A stretch of 50,118 bases of DNA from positions 1 through 50,118 of the forward strand of contig JAOAIU010000049.1 of assembly GCA_026414545.1 (NCBI GenBank). The letters are read 5' to 3'. Shown in pieces: positions 1 through 9,522 of the stretch. Made by a program: the position numbers and the translations under genes. Each line of letters begins with the position of its first letter. The stretch's first letter is position 1. Source of the DNA: Candidatus Saccharicenans sp. (lineage in GTDB: Bacteria > Acidobacteriota > Aminicenantia > Aminicenantales > Saccharicenantaceae). The notes under the pieces were generated by a model. That model ran no database searches, had not been told where the DNA came from, and was given only the letters and a program-made list of their open reading frames with translations.

Positions 1-2216
1 AGCAAACCGGCCAGGCCCAGGCTCCGGAAGAGGGCCAGGCTCTGCCAGTAAACGAAGGTGGCTACCAGGCTGGCAGCCAAAGGCCAGAGAAAACCCCTGG
101 AGCCCAGCAGGCCGGCCGAGGCGCAGCCCAGAAGGATCAGCGCCAGCCCGGAAAGGCAAAAGGCCAGGCGGAAACAGGCTTCCAGTCGAAATCGGCCAGC
201 CGGCAAACCCGATTCTTCCAGTTCCCGGGCATAGTGTTTGAGCTCCGAAACTTTCATCGTGTTGGGTTCCTTCCACTCCTTAAAAAAATAACCGGCTGCT
301 CCGGGCAGGTCCAGTGCTGTTCGGCTGAACCTGTTTAGCTCTGACTCCTGGCCACGAAAAGTTCGTTCCCAGCCATTTTTCAGTACCAGGCGGTCAGCCT
401 CAACCTGGGCTTCGGCGGCATAGAACATCCTTTTCAAGCCTGCCTGCCCGGCTTCCGGTTCCAGAACCAGCAGGCGAGAAAGAGCGCTTTCCCCGGCCCT
501 CAGCAGCTCGTAATGGTAAAAGCGACCGTCTACCCTGGAGCGTAGCCAGTAGCGGCTCAGGTAACTGAAAGTCCGAACCGGCCGGTCGGATAACCGAGCC
601 CAGAGCCCTTCGGCCCGGAAATTGCTACGGCTCAGAACCCTGTCCTGCCAGAGAAAAAGCAGCGGAACCAGCAGCAGTCCAAAAATCAGCAATGACCGGA
701 CAACCCGCCAGTAGCTCAGGCCCGAGGAAATAAAGGCCAGCATTTCCTTTCGACGGTGAAGTATCCCCAGGCTCAGGGCGGCTGCTGCCGGGATGGCCAG
801 GAGCAGGCCAAAAAGGACAAATTCCGGGACCTTAAACCAGATAAAAGCCAGCAGGTCCTTGATGGTCTTATCGCTACCCTGGACTAGCTCCAGCCGCCAC
901 AGAAAAGTCACCGCGGCCATGATCAGCAGCAGGGCCAGGAATAATTGGATCAGGAAGCGGAAGAACCTGGAAAACACATAGCCATCGACAAGAGAAGGAA
1001 AGGAAAGATGGATCTTAACCGGAGTCAATGCTTTTTTACTGCTAAGCGCGGGTCTCCCGGTGGATGGGAATAGTGGCTTCCTTATTCTGACCGGCCTGAA
1101 AATCTCCCCGGCCTGGCCTTCCTTAAAAGCCCGATAAAAAAAATACAGGCCTGCGGCCAGGATGATGAAGTTGGGCAGCCACATGGCCAGCCAGGGAGCG
1201 AAGCTCCCCTGAAGGGCTTTCTGTTCGCCGGCCACCAGGAGAAAATAGTAAATCAGAATCACCAGCAGACTCAGGCCATAACCGCCCACTCTTCCCCCCG
1301 GCCACCGTCTCCAGCCGAGTCCCACTCCCAGGAAAACAAACAGGAGGCAAGTGGCCGGCAGGCTCAGCCTCTTGTTAAGCTCGAGGGCCACCAGCCGACT
1401 TTCCGGACCGCCCTTCCGGGCCAGAACCTTCCGGTCAAGCCATAGCTCCCTGATGCTCTTTTCACGGCTCTTCTTTTCCAGCATAAAACTCGGCCTGAGT
1501 CGCTTAAGGTCCAGGGGCTGCTGGCTTCTTTCAAACTCGGCCAGGCTCAGGCTATCCGGGTCTTCAGGGTTTAACCCGTATCTCTTGCCCTTCTCCAGAA
1601 AAATCCAGGCCTCCTGCTTCTCCGGCTGGAGTTCCATTCTGGCCCCCCGGGCCAGGATGATTTCCACCCGGCCAGCTTCATCCTTCTGGTAAATCAGGAC
1701 ATCCTGCCACAGCCGGTTCTTGTCCATTTTTTCCATGTAAAGGACTTTTCCCGGAAGCGATTCCACAAACTGGCCCGGCTCCAGCTCCAGCTTGACCTCG
1801 CTCAGGACGGAATTGACCATGGTCTGCAGCCAGCGGTAATTGGCTGCCGGGGCAAGCCAGAAAGTAAAACTCAGGTCGATCAGGCAAAGGATGGTACCCA
1901 GCAGCAAGACCGGTTTCAGCACCCGACCCGGACTTATTCCCAGCAGCCGCAAAGCTTCTGTTTCGCGGTCACCGGCCAGGCGTCCCAACCCGCCCAGCAC
2001 GCCCGATATAAAGGCCAGAGGCAGGGCCAGGGACAGGATTGAAGGAAGCAGGAAAAACAGGACCCTGAGAATAACCCCAGCGGGCACATCTCTGGTCAGA
2101 AAAATCTCGGCCAGGTAGAAAAGTTCATTCATGAGAAGGACCAGGACGATAAAACCCAGGGAAACCAGGAAGGCCAGCACCACTTCACGCAAGAGATAAC
2201 GGTCGAGAATTTTCAT
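1..2216 (-). CDS. LptF-LptG fused LPS-export permease (partial, runs off left edge)
   Basis: Starting at the ATG at 2216 (MKILDRYLLREVVLAFLVSL), one minus-strand frame stays open through to base 1, giving at least 738 codons. Residues 1 to about 370 read as a complete LptF/YjgP-type permease: three N-terminal membrane helices, a central soluble domain containing LEPGQFVESLPGKVLYMEKM, then three helices. After a short basic linker (about residues 385-405) a second permease of the same fold starts (VDGYVFSRFFRFLIQ, then helices, a soluble domain, and helices again at the edge). LptF and LptG normally are separate ~360 aa proteins forming a heterodimer with the LptB ATPase to extract lipopolysaccharide from the inner membrane. 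I checked the linker codon by codon and found no stop. The C-terminus and any lptB/lptC partner are outside the window. The family assignment is strong; fusion rather than two genes is read directly from the open frame. Confidence 0.85.
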   Translation of the reverse strand, partial: MKILDRYLLREVVLAFLVSLGFIVLVLLMNELFYLAEIFLTRDVPAGVILRVLFFLLPSILSLALPLAFISGVLGGLGRLAGDRETEALRLLGISPGRVLKPVLLLGTILCLIDLSFTFWLAPAANYRWLQTMVNSVLSEVKLELEPGQFVESLPGKVLYMEKMDKNRLWQDVLIYQKDEAGRVEIILARGARMELQPEKQEAWIFLEKGKRYGLNPEDPDSLSLAEFERSQQPLDLKRLRPSFMLEKKSREKSIRELWLDRKVLARKGGPESRLVALELNKRLSLPATCLLFVFLGVGLGWRRWPGGRVGGYGLSLLVILIYYFLLVAGEQKALQGSFAPWLAMWLPNFIILAAGLYFFYRAFKEGQAGEIFRPVRIRKPLFPSTGRPALSSKKALTPVKIHLSFPSLVDGYVFSRFFRFLIQLFLALLLIMAAVTFLWRLELVQGSDKTIKDLLAFIWFKVPEFVLFGLLLAIPAAAALSLGILHRRKEMLAFISSGLSYWRVVRSLLIFGLLLVPLLFLWQDRVLSRSNFRAEGLWARLSDRPVRTFSYLSRYWLRSRVDGRFYHYELLRAGESALSRLLVLEPEAGQAGLKRMFYAAEAQVEADRLVLKNGWERTFRGQESELNRFSRTALDLPGAAGYFFKEWKEPNTMKVSELKHYARELEESGLPAGRFRLEACFRLAFCLSGLALILLGCASAGLLGSRGFLWPLAASLVATFVYWQSLALFRSLGLAGL

Positions 2217-2280
2217 CTGAACTTTCTATGACCGGGTACTGTCAACGGGCCTAATATACCACAAGCTCGCTGGCTGGCTC

Positions 2281-2321
2281 AAAAAAGAAAGGCCGCTTTC
2301 AGTCGACCTGAAAGCGGCCTT
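2281..2321 (-). terminator. Rho-independent terminator after groEL
   Basis: A perfect 14-bp inverted repeat (2289-2302 with 2308-2321, 5-nt loop TCGAC) begins 28 nt past the groEL stop. On the minus strand it is followed by TTTCTTTTTT. This is a strong intrinsic terminator closing groES-groEL and separating it from the downstream permease gene. Confidence 0.9.
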
Positions 2322-2348
2322 ATCCTTAACGGCCGTGATTATCAGCTA

Positions 2349-3965
<1,617 letters not shown>

Positions 3966-3982
3966 TGTCTACCTCCTTCCCT

Positions 3983-4273
3983 TTACTTAGTTATTACTGC
4001 CAGTATTTCTTCTTCGCGGACGATGACATGCTCCACACCGTCGATGGTCACTTCGGTGCCGCTGTACTTGCCGATGAGCACGCGATCGCCCTTCTTAACG
4101 GTCAGGGGAACGACTTTTCCGTCTTCGGTCACCCTCCCCTTGCCGACCTCGATAACCTCAGCTTCCTGGGGTTTCTCCTTGGCGGTGTCGGGGATGATGA
4201 TGTTCCCCCTTTTCACTTCCTGTTCTTCAATCCTCTTTAAAAGGACACGGTCATAAAGGGGTTGAATCTTCAT
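3983..4273 (-). CDS. groES: Co-chaperonin GroES (Hsp10)
   Basis: This 96-residue co-chaperonin forms the heptameric lid of GroEL. It shows the family pattern [19 protein letters not shown] at the N-terminus, the mobile-loop region (about residues 17-35), and [20 protein letters not shown] followed by [10 protein letters not shown] at the C-terminus. Length is typical. An AAGGAGG Shine-Dalgarno sits 7 nt before the ATG. It is the first gene of groES-groEL, transcribed from a consensus promoter overlapped by a CIRCE operator, so HrcA-type heat-shock repression is the likely control. Confidence 0.98.
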   Translation of the reverse strand: MKIQPLYDRVLLKRIEEQEVKRGNIIIPDTAKEKPQEAEVIEVGKGRVTEDGKVVPLTVKKGDRVLIGKYSGTEVTIDGVEHVIVREEEILAVITK

Positions 4274-4298
4274 GAAAGACCTCCTTGCTTAGTTTAAT

Positions 4299-4325
4299 TT
4301 AGCAATCTGAAATTTGGAGTGCTAA
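4299..4325. promoter_or_regulatory. CIRCE operator (HrcA-binding inverted repeat)
   Basis: TTAGCAATC-N9-GAGTGCTAA matches the CIRCE consensus TTAGCACTC-N9-GAGTGCTAA with a single mismatch in the left arm. It lies 26 nt upstream of the groES ATG and abuts the -10 hexamer, so bound HrcA would block transcription initiation. No hrcA gene is in the window. Confidence 0.93.
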
Positions 4326-4353
4326 TTATAAAATATGACAAAAAAATTGTCAA
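4325..4353 (-). promoter_or_regulatory. Consensus sigma-70 promoter of groES-groEL
   Basis: On the minus strand TTGACA (4353-4348) and TATAAT (4330-4325) are separated by exactly 17 nt. Both hexamers are perfect consensus, and the -10 box touches the CIRCE operator. Confidence 0.93.
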
Positions 4354-4361
4354 GGTTTCCT

Positions 4362-4397
4362 GATAAAAATTTTAGCAGACCCAGGCCAAGACTGCTA
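4362..4397 (-). terminator. Possible weak terminator after the Fis-type gene
   Basis: The 6-bp stem TAGCAG/CTGCTA (4392-4397 with 4373-4378, 13-nt loop) starts at the stop codon of the upstream gene. On the minus strand it is followed by AAATTTTTATC. The stem is short, so termination is only a suggestion; its position between the purC operon and the groES promoter fits. Confidence 0.35.
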
Positions 4398-4631
4398 TTT
4401 TTTCTTCCTGATCTTCAGAACCTTAAAACGGTTATGGAGGGTATTGCGGTGGATACCCAGGGCCTGGGCCATCTTTGATTTGTTGGACCGGTACTTGGAG
4501 GCGGCTGTTTCCAGGTAAATCTTTTCGAACTCGGCCAGGGCTTCCTTGAGATGGATTTCTTTTTCCACCATATCGCTGATCAGCGACTCTAACTTCTGAT
4601 GGATGGTTAGTTCTTCATATTTTTTGCTCAT
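4395..4631 (-). CDS. Small Fis-type (HTH_8) DNA-binding protein
   Basis: This 78-residue cytoplasmic protein has its C-terminal half (about residues 38-76) matching the Fis-type helix-turn-helix found at the end of sigma-54 activators: SKYRSNKSKMAQALGIHRNT followed by LHNRFKVLKIRKKK. The N-terminal half is a charged helix (SLISDMVEKEIHLKEALAEF), probably for dimerisation. There is no AAA+ or receiver domain, so it is either a nucleoid/Fis-like protein or a free-standing DNA-binding module. The ATG lies inside cvpA (17-nt overlap) with a good AAAGGAGGA ribosome site, making it the last gene of the purC-PHP-cvpA operon. The target sites are unknown. Confidence 0.8.
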   Translation of the reverse strand: MSKKYEELTIHQKLESLISDMVEKEIHLKEALAEFEKIYLETAASKYRSNKSKMAQALGIHRNTLHNRFKVLKIRKKK

Positions 4632-5157
4632 GCCGTCCTCCTTTGCCCTCGTACCTTTTCACCGTATCGCTAAAACGTTCTCGGAGATTCTGGGGAATCA
4701 ACAAAACCAGGGCCCGGGATACTTTTACCATGGTCGGCGCCAGGCGGGAGCCGATGATGGCCTGGCGTTGAAAATCGAAGCTGAGCATGGCAAAAATTAT
4801 CACCGCGCCGATCAGCACTCCCTTTAACAGTCCCAGGACGCCGCCCAGCAGATGGTTGGCCAGGCTGAGTGTACCCTTCATCAGCTTGCTAAGAAGAAAG
4901 CCCAGCAGCCAGCCGACCAGAACCACCACAAAAAAAATCAGCAGAAAACTCAGCCCGTTTCTCCAGAAGTCCGACTCAATCCGGTTGAACAATTGCCAGG
5001 AAAGCCAGCCATAATACCGGGAAGCCAGGATAATTCCAGCCACTACGGCCAGGATACCTATTATCTGCCTTATAAACCCCTTGACCAGCCCGATTATGAA
5101 AGTAATCAGAAGGATAACCAGCAGCAGGGTATCCAGCCAGTTCAGATGGATGGACAT
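4615..5157 (-). CDS. cvpA: CvpA family inner-membrane protein
   Basis: A 180-residue protein with four hydrophobic helices (about residues 8-30, 32-50, 66-90, 101-125) and the CvpA layout. It starts with NWLDTLLLVILLITFIIGLV, then KGFIRQIIGILAVVAGIILA, and has a Gly-rich turn LLGGVLGLLKGVLIGAVIIF. The family is linked to colicin V production and envelope/biofilm functions in enterobacteria; its molecular activity is not settled. The C-terminal tail (about residues 130-180) is soluble and basic. The start codon overlaps the upstream PHP stop as TGATG, indicating translational coupling. Family assignment is by membrane layout and N-terminal motif. Confidence 0.85.
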   Translation of the reverse strand: MSIHLNWLDTLLLVILLITFIIGLVKGFIRQIIGILAVVAGIILASRYYGWLSWQLFNRIESDFWRNGLSFLLIFFVVVLVGWLLGFLLSKLMKGTLSLANHLLGGVLGLLKGVLIGAVIIFAMLSFDFQRQAIIGSRLAPTMVKVSRALVLLIPQNLRERFSDTVKRYEGKGGRHEQKI

Positions 5158-6041
5158 CAGTCCCTTCTCTCCCTCAACTTTTCCACCATAGAATAATCGC
5201 CGTTTTTAATCAAGCCAAATTTTACTCCCGGCTTGATCCTGCCGTGAAAATCCGAGCCGGCGGTAGCCACCAGGTCCAGCTCCCGGGCCAGCTCAAGGTA
5301 ATAGTCGGTTTCGTTCTGGTTGTGGTAGGAAGTATAAACCTCCAGTCCCTTCAGGCCAAGCTCTCTCAGGGTCATCAAGTCCTCTCTGGTAGTCCTCTGA
5401 AAATAAGCCCCGGGATGGGACAGAACCGGCACCCCGCCGGTCAGCGGAGCCAGGTGGAGAACTTCCTCGAGCGATATGTGCTGTTTCGGAACGTAAGCTG
5501 GTGCCCCTTCGGTGAAAAAGTCCTGGTAGAAAACGTAGGGAGCCTTGGGCCGCTGCTCTTCATCATAGTATTTCTGCAGGTCAGGATTACGGCGGCTTTC
5601 CGGTTTATCCAGAATGATCTGGGCAATTTTTACTCCGAGCGGTGGGGTCTGGCCCGACTTTTCCCACACCTCGTCCCAGTCTATTTCCAGACCATTCTCC
5701 CGGAGCTTGGTCACCCTGGTCCGGGCTTCCTCCACCCGGGAAATCTCCATCCTGGAAATTATGTATTTTACGGCTTCGCTTTCCCAGTTAACAAAGGGCA
5801 GCATAAGGTGAAATTCGCGGCCAGCGAAGACGGTCGTTACCTCAACGCTGGGAATGACCTCGACACCCTCCTTCTGGCCGGCTCTGATGGCTTCAGGGTA
5901 GGCCGCGACCGTATCATGGTCGGCAATGGCTATGGCCCGAAATCCTTCCTTCCTGGCCATTTTGACCAGCTCTTCGGGTGAATAATCACCGTCGCAACTA
6001 AACGAAGAATGGATATGAAGGTCAACGAGTCCGTCTATCAT
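5157..6041 (-). CDS. PHP-domain phosphoesterase
   Basis: A 294-residue PHP protein with the metal-binding signatures of the family: VDLHIHSSFSCDG at residues 6-18 (His9, His11), IAIADHDTV near residues 38-45, a conserved Glu in VIPSVEVTTVF near 65, VLSHPGAY about residue 210 and AGSDFHGRIKPGV near the C-terminus. The layout matches the YciV/TrpH branch (RNase AM, 3',5'-nucleotide phosphatases), with an inserted segment between the first and last motifs. Substrates cannot be read from sequence. It sits between purC (45-nt gap) and cvpA (overlapping codon), so it is likely co-transcribed. Confidence 0.9.
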   Translation of the reverse strand: MIDGLVDLHIHSSFSCDGDYSPEELVKMARKEGFRAIAIADHDTVAAYPEAIRAGQKEGVEVIPSVEVTTVFAGREFHLMLPFVNWESEAVKYIISRMEISRVEEARTRVTKLRENGLEIDWDEVWEKSGQTPPLGVKIAQIILDKPESRRNPDLQKYYDEEQRPKAPYVFYQDFFTEGAPAYVPKQHISLEEVLHLAPLTGGVPVLSHPGAYFQRTTREDLMTLRELGLKGLEVYTSYHNQNETDYYLELARELDLVATAGSDFHGRIKPGVKFGLIKNGDYSMVEKLRERRD

Positions 6042-6086
6042 TGCTCAACTGAGATAATCTTAATGATTTATGTTAATTTTCAAGAC

Positions 6087-6995
6087 TCAGGGCAAATCAG
6101 ATTTCCCGGTCAAAAGCTGGTAAATCTCCAGGTAGCGCTTCGAGGTCTGCTCTATGATTTCTTCCGGCAGAGGAGGTGGCGGTGGCGTCTTTCTATCCCA
6201 GCCGGTGCTGATCAGGTAATCACGAACAAATTGTTTGTCCAGGCTGGGCTGGGATTTTCCCGGAGCATATTCGGCCAGCGGCCAGAAACGGGAAGAATCG
6301 GGAGTGAACAGCTCATCAACCAGAATGAGTTCGTTATTCTCATCTAGGCCAAACTCGAACTTGGTATCGGCCAGAATGATTCCCCTGGAAACGGCATAAA
6401 GGCTGGCTTTCAGATAGAGTTCCAGGCTGACCTTCTTGATCTTTTCGGCCAGTTCCTCGCCCGTAATTCTCTCCATCTCCTTAAAGGTGATGTTCTCATC
6501 ATGGCCGACCTCGGCCTTGGTCGATGGGGTAAAAATCGGCTCTTCCAGCCGGGATGACTCCTGAAGTCCCTTCGGCAATTTTATCCCGCAAACCTTGCCG
6601 GTTTCCTGGTATTCCTTCCAGCCCGAGCCGGAAAGGTAACCCCGGACCACGCATTCCACCGGAATCACCCTGGCCTTCTTGACCAGCATCGACCTCTTTT
6701 CCAGAAGGTCAGCGTAAGCTCTAAGTTCCTCCGGGAAATCGGCCAGCTCGGTGGATATCATATGGTTGGGGCAGACCAGGTAGGTGTAGTCGAACCAGAA
6801 CCGGGAAATCTGGGTCAAGACTTTGCCCTTATGGGGAATCAGGGAAGGCAGAACAAAGTCAAAGGCAGAAATCCGGTCGGTGGCAACTATCAGCAGCTTG
6901 TCTCCCAGGTCAAAAACATTTCTGACCTTGCCTTTTTTGAAAACCGGGATGCCGGGAAGTTCCACTTCGCCCACAGGCTTTGATTTCAGCTCCAT
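6087..6995 (-). CDS. purC: Phosphoribosylaminoimidazole-succinocarboxamide (SAICAR) synthase
   Basis: A 302-residue SAICAR synthetase of the longer, Ade1-like type. It joins CAIR and aspartate using ATP in de novo purine synthesis (cytoplasm). Visible signatures are FKKGKVRNVFDLGDKLLIVA followed by TDRISAFDFVLPS (residues 19-52), the substrate-loop VECVVRGYLSGSGWKEYQ near 110-128, and ILADTKFEFGLDE followed by DELFTPDSSRFWP near 205-235. Length matches the family. A sigma-70-like promoter lies 51 nt upstream, and TAGGAGAG precedes the ATG. It heads the operon purC - PHP - cvpA - Fis-type protein; no other purine gene is adjacent. Confidence 0.96.
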   Translation of the reverse strand: MELKSKPVGEVELPGIPVFKKGKVRNVFDLGDKLLIVATDRISAFDFVLPSLIPHKGKVLTQISRFWFDYTYLVCPNHMISTELADFPEELRAYADLLEKRSMLVKKARVIPVECVVRGYLSGSGWKEYQETGKVCGIKLPKGLQESSRLEEPIFTPSTKAEVGHDENITFKEMERITGEELAEKIKKVSLELYLKASLYAVSRGIILADTKFEFGLDENNELILVDELFTPDSSRFWPLAEYAPGKSQPSLDKQFVRDYLISTGWDRKTPPPPPLPEEIIEQTSKRYLEIYQLLTGKSDLP

Positions 6996-7045
6996 AAACT
7001 CTCTCCTAAAAAAAATTAGAACTAACGCCTAAACGATTCCTGATT

Positions 7046-7074
7046 ATATTAATTAAAAAGGCATTTTAAATCAA
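7046..7074 (-). promoter_or_regulatory. Sigma-70-like promoter of purC operon
   Basis: On the minus strand TTGATT (7074-7069) and TAATAT (7051-7046) are separated by 17 nt. This is the best hexamer pair between purC and pgeF and lies in an AT-rich stretch. Confidence 0.6.
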
Positions 7075-7239
7075 TCGGGCCGAAGTCAATCCCCTGGTCA
7101 CAAACCCCGAAACCTGTTCTTGTACCCAGAGAGAATGAATTAATACCTTGGCCCGTGGCCAGCAAATCAGTTAATTGCCACTCAACTTGAAGGACCATGG
7201 CTGAAAAACCAGCTTACCTGATATTCCCCCCTCCACGAT

Positions 7240-7947
7240 TTAGCCAGGTTCCTTTATACCGATGAAATTCACCAGGCGTCGCTCGGTCTGCCGGTCGCGG
7301 CGGTAGGAATAGAGATCGTTCGAACAGAAAGTGCAAAGGCCGAGTTCATAAATATTTCCCGGCTGCAGGCCAATTTCAGCCGTCAGAAGCAGTCGGTTTG
7401 CCTCTCGCAGATCAAGATAGAACTTATTCTTATTCATGGTAGGAGCAAAGATCCGGGCAGGTTCGAAACCGGCCGCCGAGAAACTTTCCCTGACTTCAGG
7501 TCCGACTTCATAGCACTTCTGTTCGATACACGGGCCAAGCGCTGCCCGCAAGTTTTCCGGCCGGCTTCCACACTTGGTCCGCAGAAGGCCGCAGGCGGAA
7601 ACAAGTATTTTCTCCAGGGTGCTCCGCCAGCCACAGTGAATCGCGGCTACCGCCCGGTTTTCCGGGTCTACCAGAAAAACGGGCAAGCAGTCGGCCGTTT
7701 TTACTATCAACAGCAGGCCGGCCGAGGCCGTTACCAGGCCGTCTCCGGCCAATTTTTCTTCGGGAGCCGCCTCCAGGAAAAAGACCCGGCCAGAATGGAG
7801 CTGCTTCATGACTACCGGCTGAAACGGGGAAAGCTCGGGGGCTTTTTTTAACTCTTCCAGGCTGAACCCGGCCAGTCCGAAGCCATGAACCAGCCATGGC
7901 CAGGCCATCAGTTCGGGGATAGATAGATACTGTTTTGAAGCGATCAT
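7240..7947 (-). CDS. pgeF: Peptidoglycan editing factor / purine nucleoside phosphorylase family (YfiH, LACC1-like)
   Basis: A 235-residue multicopper-polyphenol-oxidoreductase-fold protein. Family signatures are present: VVMKQLHSGRVF near residue 50, GDGLVTASAGLLLIVKTADC followed by LPVFLVDP (about 70-95), AAIHCGWRSTLEKIL near 102-115 with the zinc-ligand His and Cys, and LGPCIEQKCYEVGPEV near 140. Members have purine nucleoside phosphorylase/adenosine deaminase activity, and E. coli YfiH removes mis-incorporated Ser from peptidoglycan precursors; which role applies here is unknown. Length (235) is typical. It is a single gene with 244 nt to purC; the ribosome site is weak (GATGGGAA). Confidence 0.93.
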   Translation of the reverse strand: MIASKQYLSIPELMAWPWLVHGFGLAGFSLEELKKAPELSPFQPVVMKQLHSGRVFFLEAAPEEKLAGDGLVTASAGLLLIVKTADCLPVFLVDPENRAVAAIHCGWRSTLEKILVSACGLLRTKCGSRPENLRAALGPCIEQKCYEVGPEVRESFSAAGFEPARIFAPTMNKNKFYLDLREANRLLLTAEIGLQPGNIYELGLCTFCSNDLYSYRRDRQTERRLVNFIGIKEPG

Positions 7948-8376
7948 TTCCCATCTTTATAGTCAACTCCTTCGGATTAATCAAGCTTTCCGATGGTCTC
8001 ACCAAGAATGGGCTGGAAATCTTATTGTCCCTTAACTGAAGACCCTGGCCCGGGCCGGGGGTCGATGTCCCGTCACATGGAGCCCGGTCGGACAAGGCCC
8101 GCGCCCTATCAATCCTTTTCCAGAAGCTACCTCAGACAAGCGCCAGAATAAATCCGGGCTGAAACAGCACGGTCCAGGAGGTCAAGATCATGGCACCCTT
8201 AAACCGGAGCGGTTTAACTCTCCCAGGGCGGATGTCCATCAATCAAAAATTAAAATAAATCAAAGAACAATAGCCAGAAGACCACCCGATTGTCCGTAGA
8301 CGAAACTGCTTAAATTATGGCCGGATTATTTATAAAATAGTAATGCCAATAGATTGACTGAAACCAGGAGCCGGAC
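7948..8376. other. Divergent intergenic region, no gene seen
   Basis: This 429-nt stretch lies between the minus-strand pgeF and the plus-strand P1 peptidase. No convincing coding sequence or RNA gene was found. It contains one perfect palindrome at 8199-8217 (listed separately) and an AT-rich tract at 8228-8350 that probably holds the promoter of the peptidase gene. No clear -35/-10 pair could be fixed. Confidence 0.6.
8199..8217. repeat. Perfect 8-3-8 palindrome, operator-like
   Basis: TTAAACCG-GAG-CGGTTTAA is a perfect inverted repeat located 160 nt upstream of the P1 peptidase start. It has the look of a regulator site (the arms resemble LacI-type half sites), but the binding protein is unknown. 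Confidence 0.5.
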
Positions 8377-9522
8377 ATGAAACTGCTTTCCCTTTCATTA
8401 CTGATATCGCTATTACCCCTTTTTTCCGGCCTTTACCCGGAAGAACCCCGTCCCCGGGTGCGAGAATTCGGGCTGAAAGTCGGGGTGATGGAGCCGGGTC
8501 CTCTGAACGCCATAACCGACCTACCCGGAGTCAGGGTTGGACATAAAACGCTCATCCAGGGAGACAACATCCGGACTGGCGTCACTGCCATAATTCCCCA
8601 CCCGGGCAATGTATTCCAGGACAAGGTTCCAGCCGCCATTTACGTGGCTAACGGTTACGGCAAGCTCACCGGTTACACCCAGGTGGAGGAGCTGGGCTAC
8701 CTGGAGACGCCGATAATCCTGACCAATACCCTTAACGTGCCGGAAGCTGCCGCCGCCCTCATTGATTACATTCTATCTCTGCCCGGAAACGAGCGGGTGG
8801 AATCAGTCAACCCGGTAGTGGGCGAAACCAACGACGGCTGGCTCAACGACATCCGGGCCCGGGCCGTAAGCAAAGAGCACGTCCTGGAGGCCATCCGGGC
8901 CGCTGCCGAAGGTCCGGTCGAAGAAGGTGCCGTCGGTGCCGGGACCGGGACCACCTGTTTCAGTTTCAAGGGCGGCATCGGCACCTCCTCCAGGAAACTA
9001 CCGAGCAGCCGGGGCGGCTGGACCGTCGGCGTCCTGGTCCAGACCAATTTCGGGGGAGTGTTGCAGATTAAAGGTCTTCAGATTGAAGAATTGCTGAAAA
9101 AAGAAACCGACCCCGAAGCCAGGCCGGCCGACCCGGCCGGAGACGGTTCCTGCATGATAGTGGTGGCCACCGATGCCCCACTAGATAGCCGAAACCTTAA
9201 AAGGCTGGCCAAGAGGGCTCTTCTGGGCATTCCCAGAACCGGCGGCTATTATTCCAACGGTAGCGGCGATTATGCCATCGCCTTTTCCACGGCACCACAG
9301 GTCAGGTTGACCCACGGTGAGCCCAGCCTCACTCAGAGGATAGAAGTAGTCAGAAATGAAGCCATGTCAGCTCTCTTTCAGGCGGCGGCTGAAGCCTCAG
9401 AAGAAGCCATCCTGAATTCACTTTTCAGGGCCAAAACTATGACCGGGAAAGACGGACACCGGGCCGAAGCCTTACCGCTGAACAAGCTTAAATCCTGGCT
9501 GGAGAAATTCAAGCATGAGTAA
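8377..9522 (+). CDS. P1 family peptidase (DmpA/BapA-like aminopeptidase), probably exported
   Basis: A 381-residue Ntn-type hydrolase that self-cleaves to make a new N-terminal Ser nucleophile and releases N-terminal residues from short or beta-peptides. It opens with a hydrophobic signal-like segment (LLSLSLLISLLPLFSGLYP). The P1 landmarks follow: NAITDLPGVRVGHKTL near residue 44, TGVTAI, NDGWLNDIRARAV near 152 and GAVGAGTGTTCFSFKGGIGT near 185. The processing site DGSCMIVVATDAPL has Gly257-Ser258 as the predicted cleavage point and nucleophile. The ATG is preceded by CCAGGAGCC. The downstream racemase overlaps it by 8 nt, suggesting a peptide/amino-acid salvage pair. Export is inferred from the N-terminus only. 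Confidence 0.93.
   Translation: MKLLSLSLLISLLPLFSGLYPEEPRPRVREFGLKVGVMEPGPLNAITDLPGVRVGHKTLIQGDNIRTGVTAIIPHPGNVFQDKVPAAIYVANGYGKLTGYTQVEELGYLETPIILTNTLNVPEAAAALIDYILSLPGNERVESVNPVVGETNDGWLNDIRARAVSKEHVLEAIRAAAEGPVEEGAVGAGTGTTCFSFKGGIGTSSRKLPSSRGGWTVGVLVQTNFGGVLQIKGLQIEELLKKETDPEARPADPAGDGSCMIVVATDAPLDSRNLKRLAKRALLGIPRTGGYYSNGSGDYAIAFSTAPQVRLTHGEPSLTQRIEVVRNEAMSALFQAAAEASEEAILNSLFRAKTMTGKDGHRAEALPLNKLKSWLEKFKHE

Noticed and set aside
7508-8095. A 195-codon minus-strand frame overlapping pgeF
   Set aside because: It overlaps the well-supported pgeF in another frame and is Arg/Pro/Gly-rich; no family resemblance.
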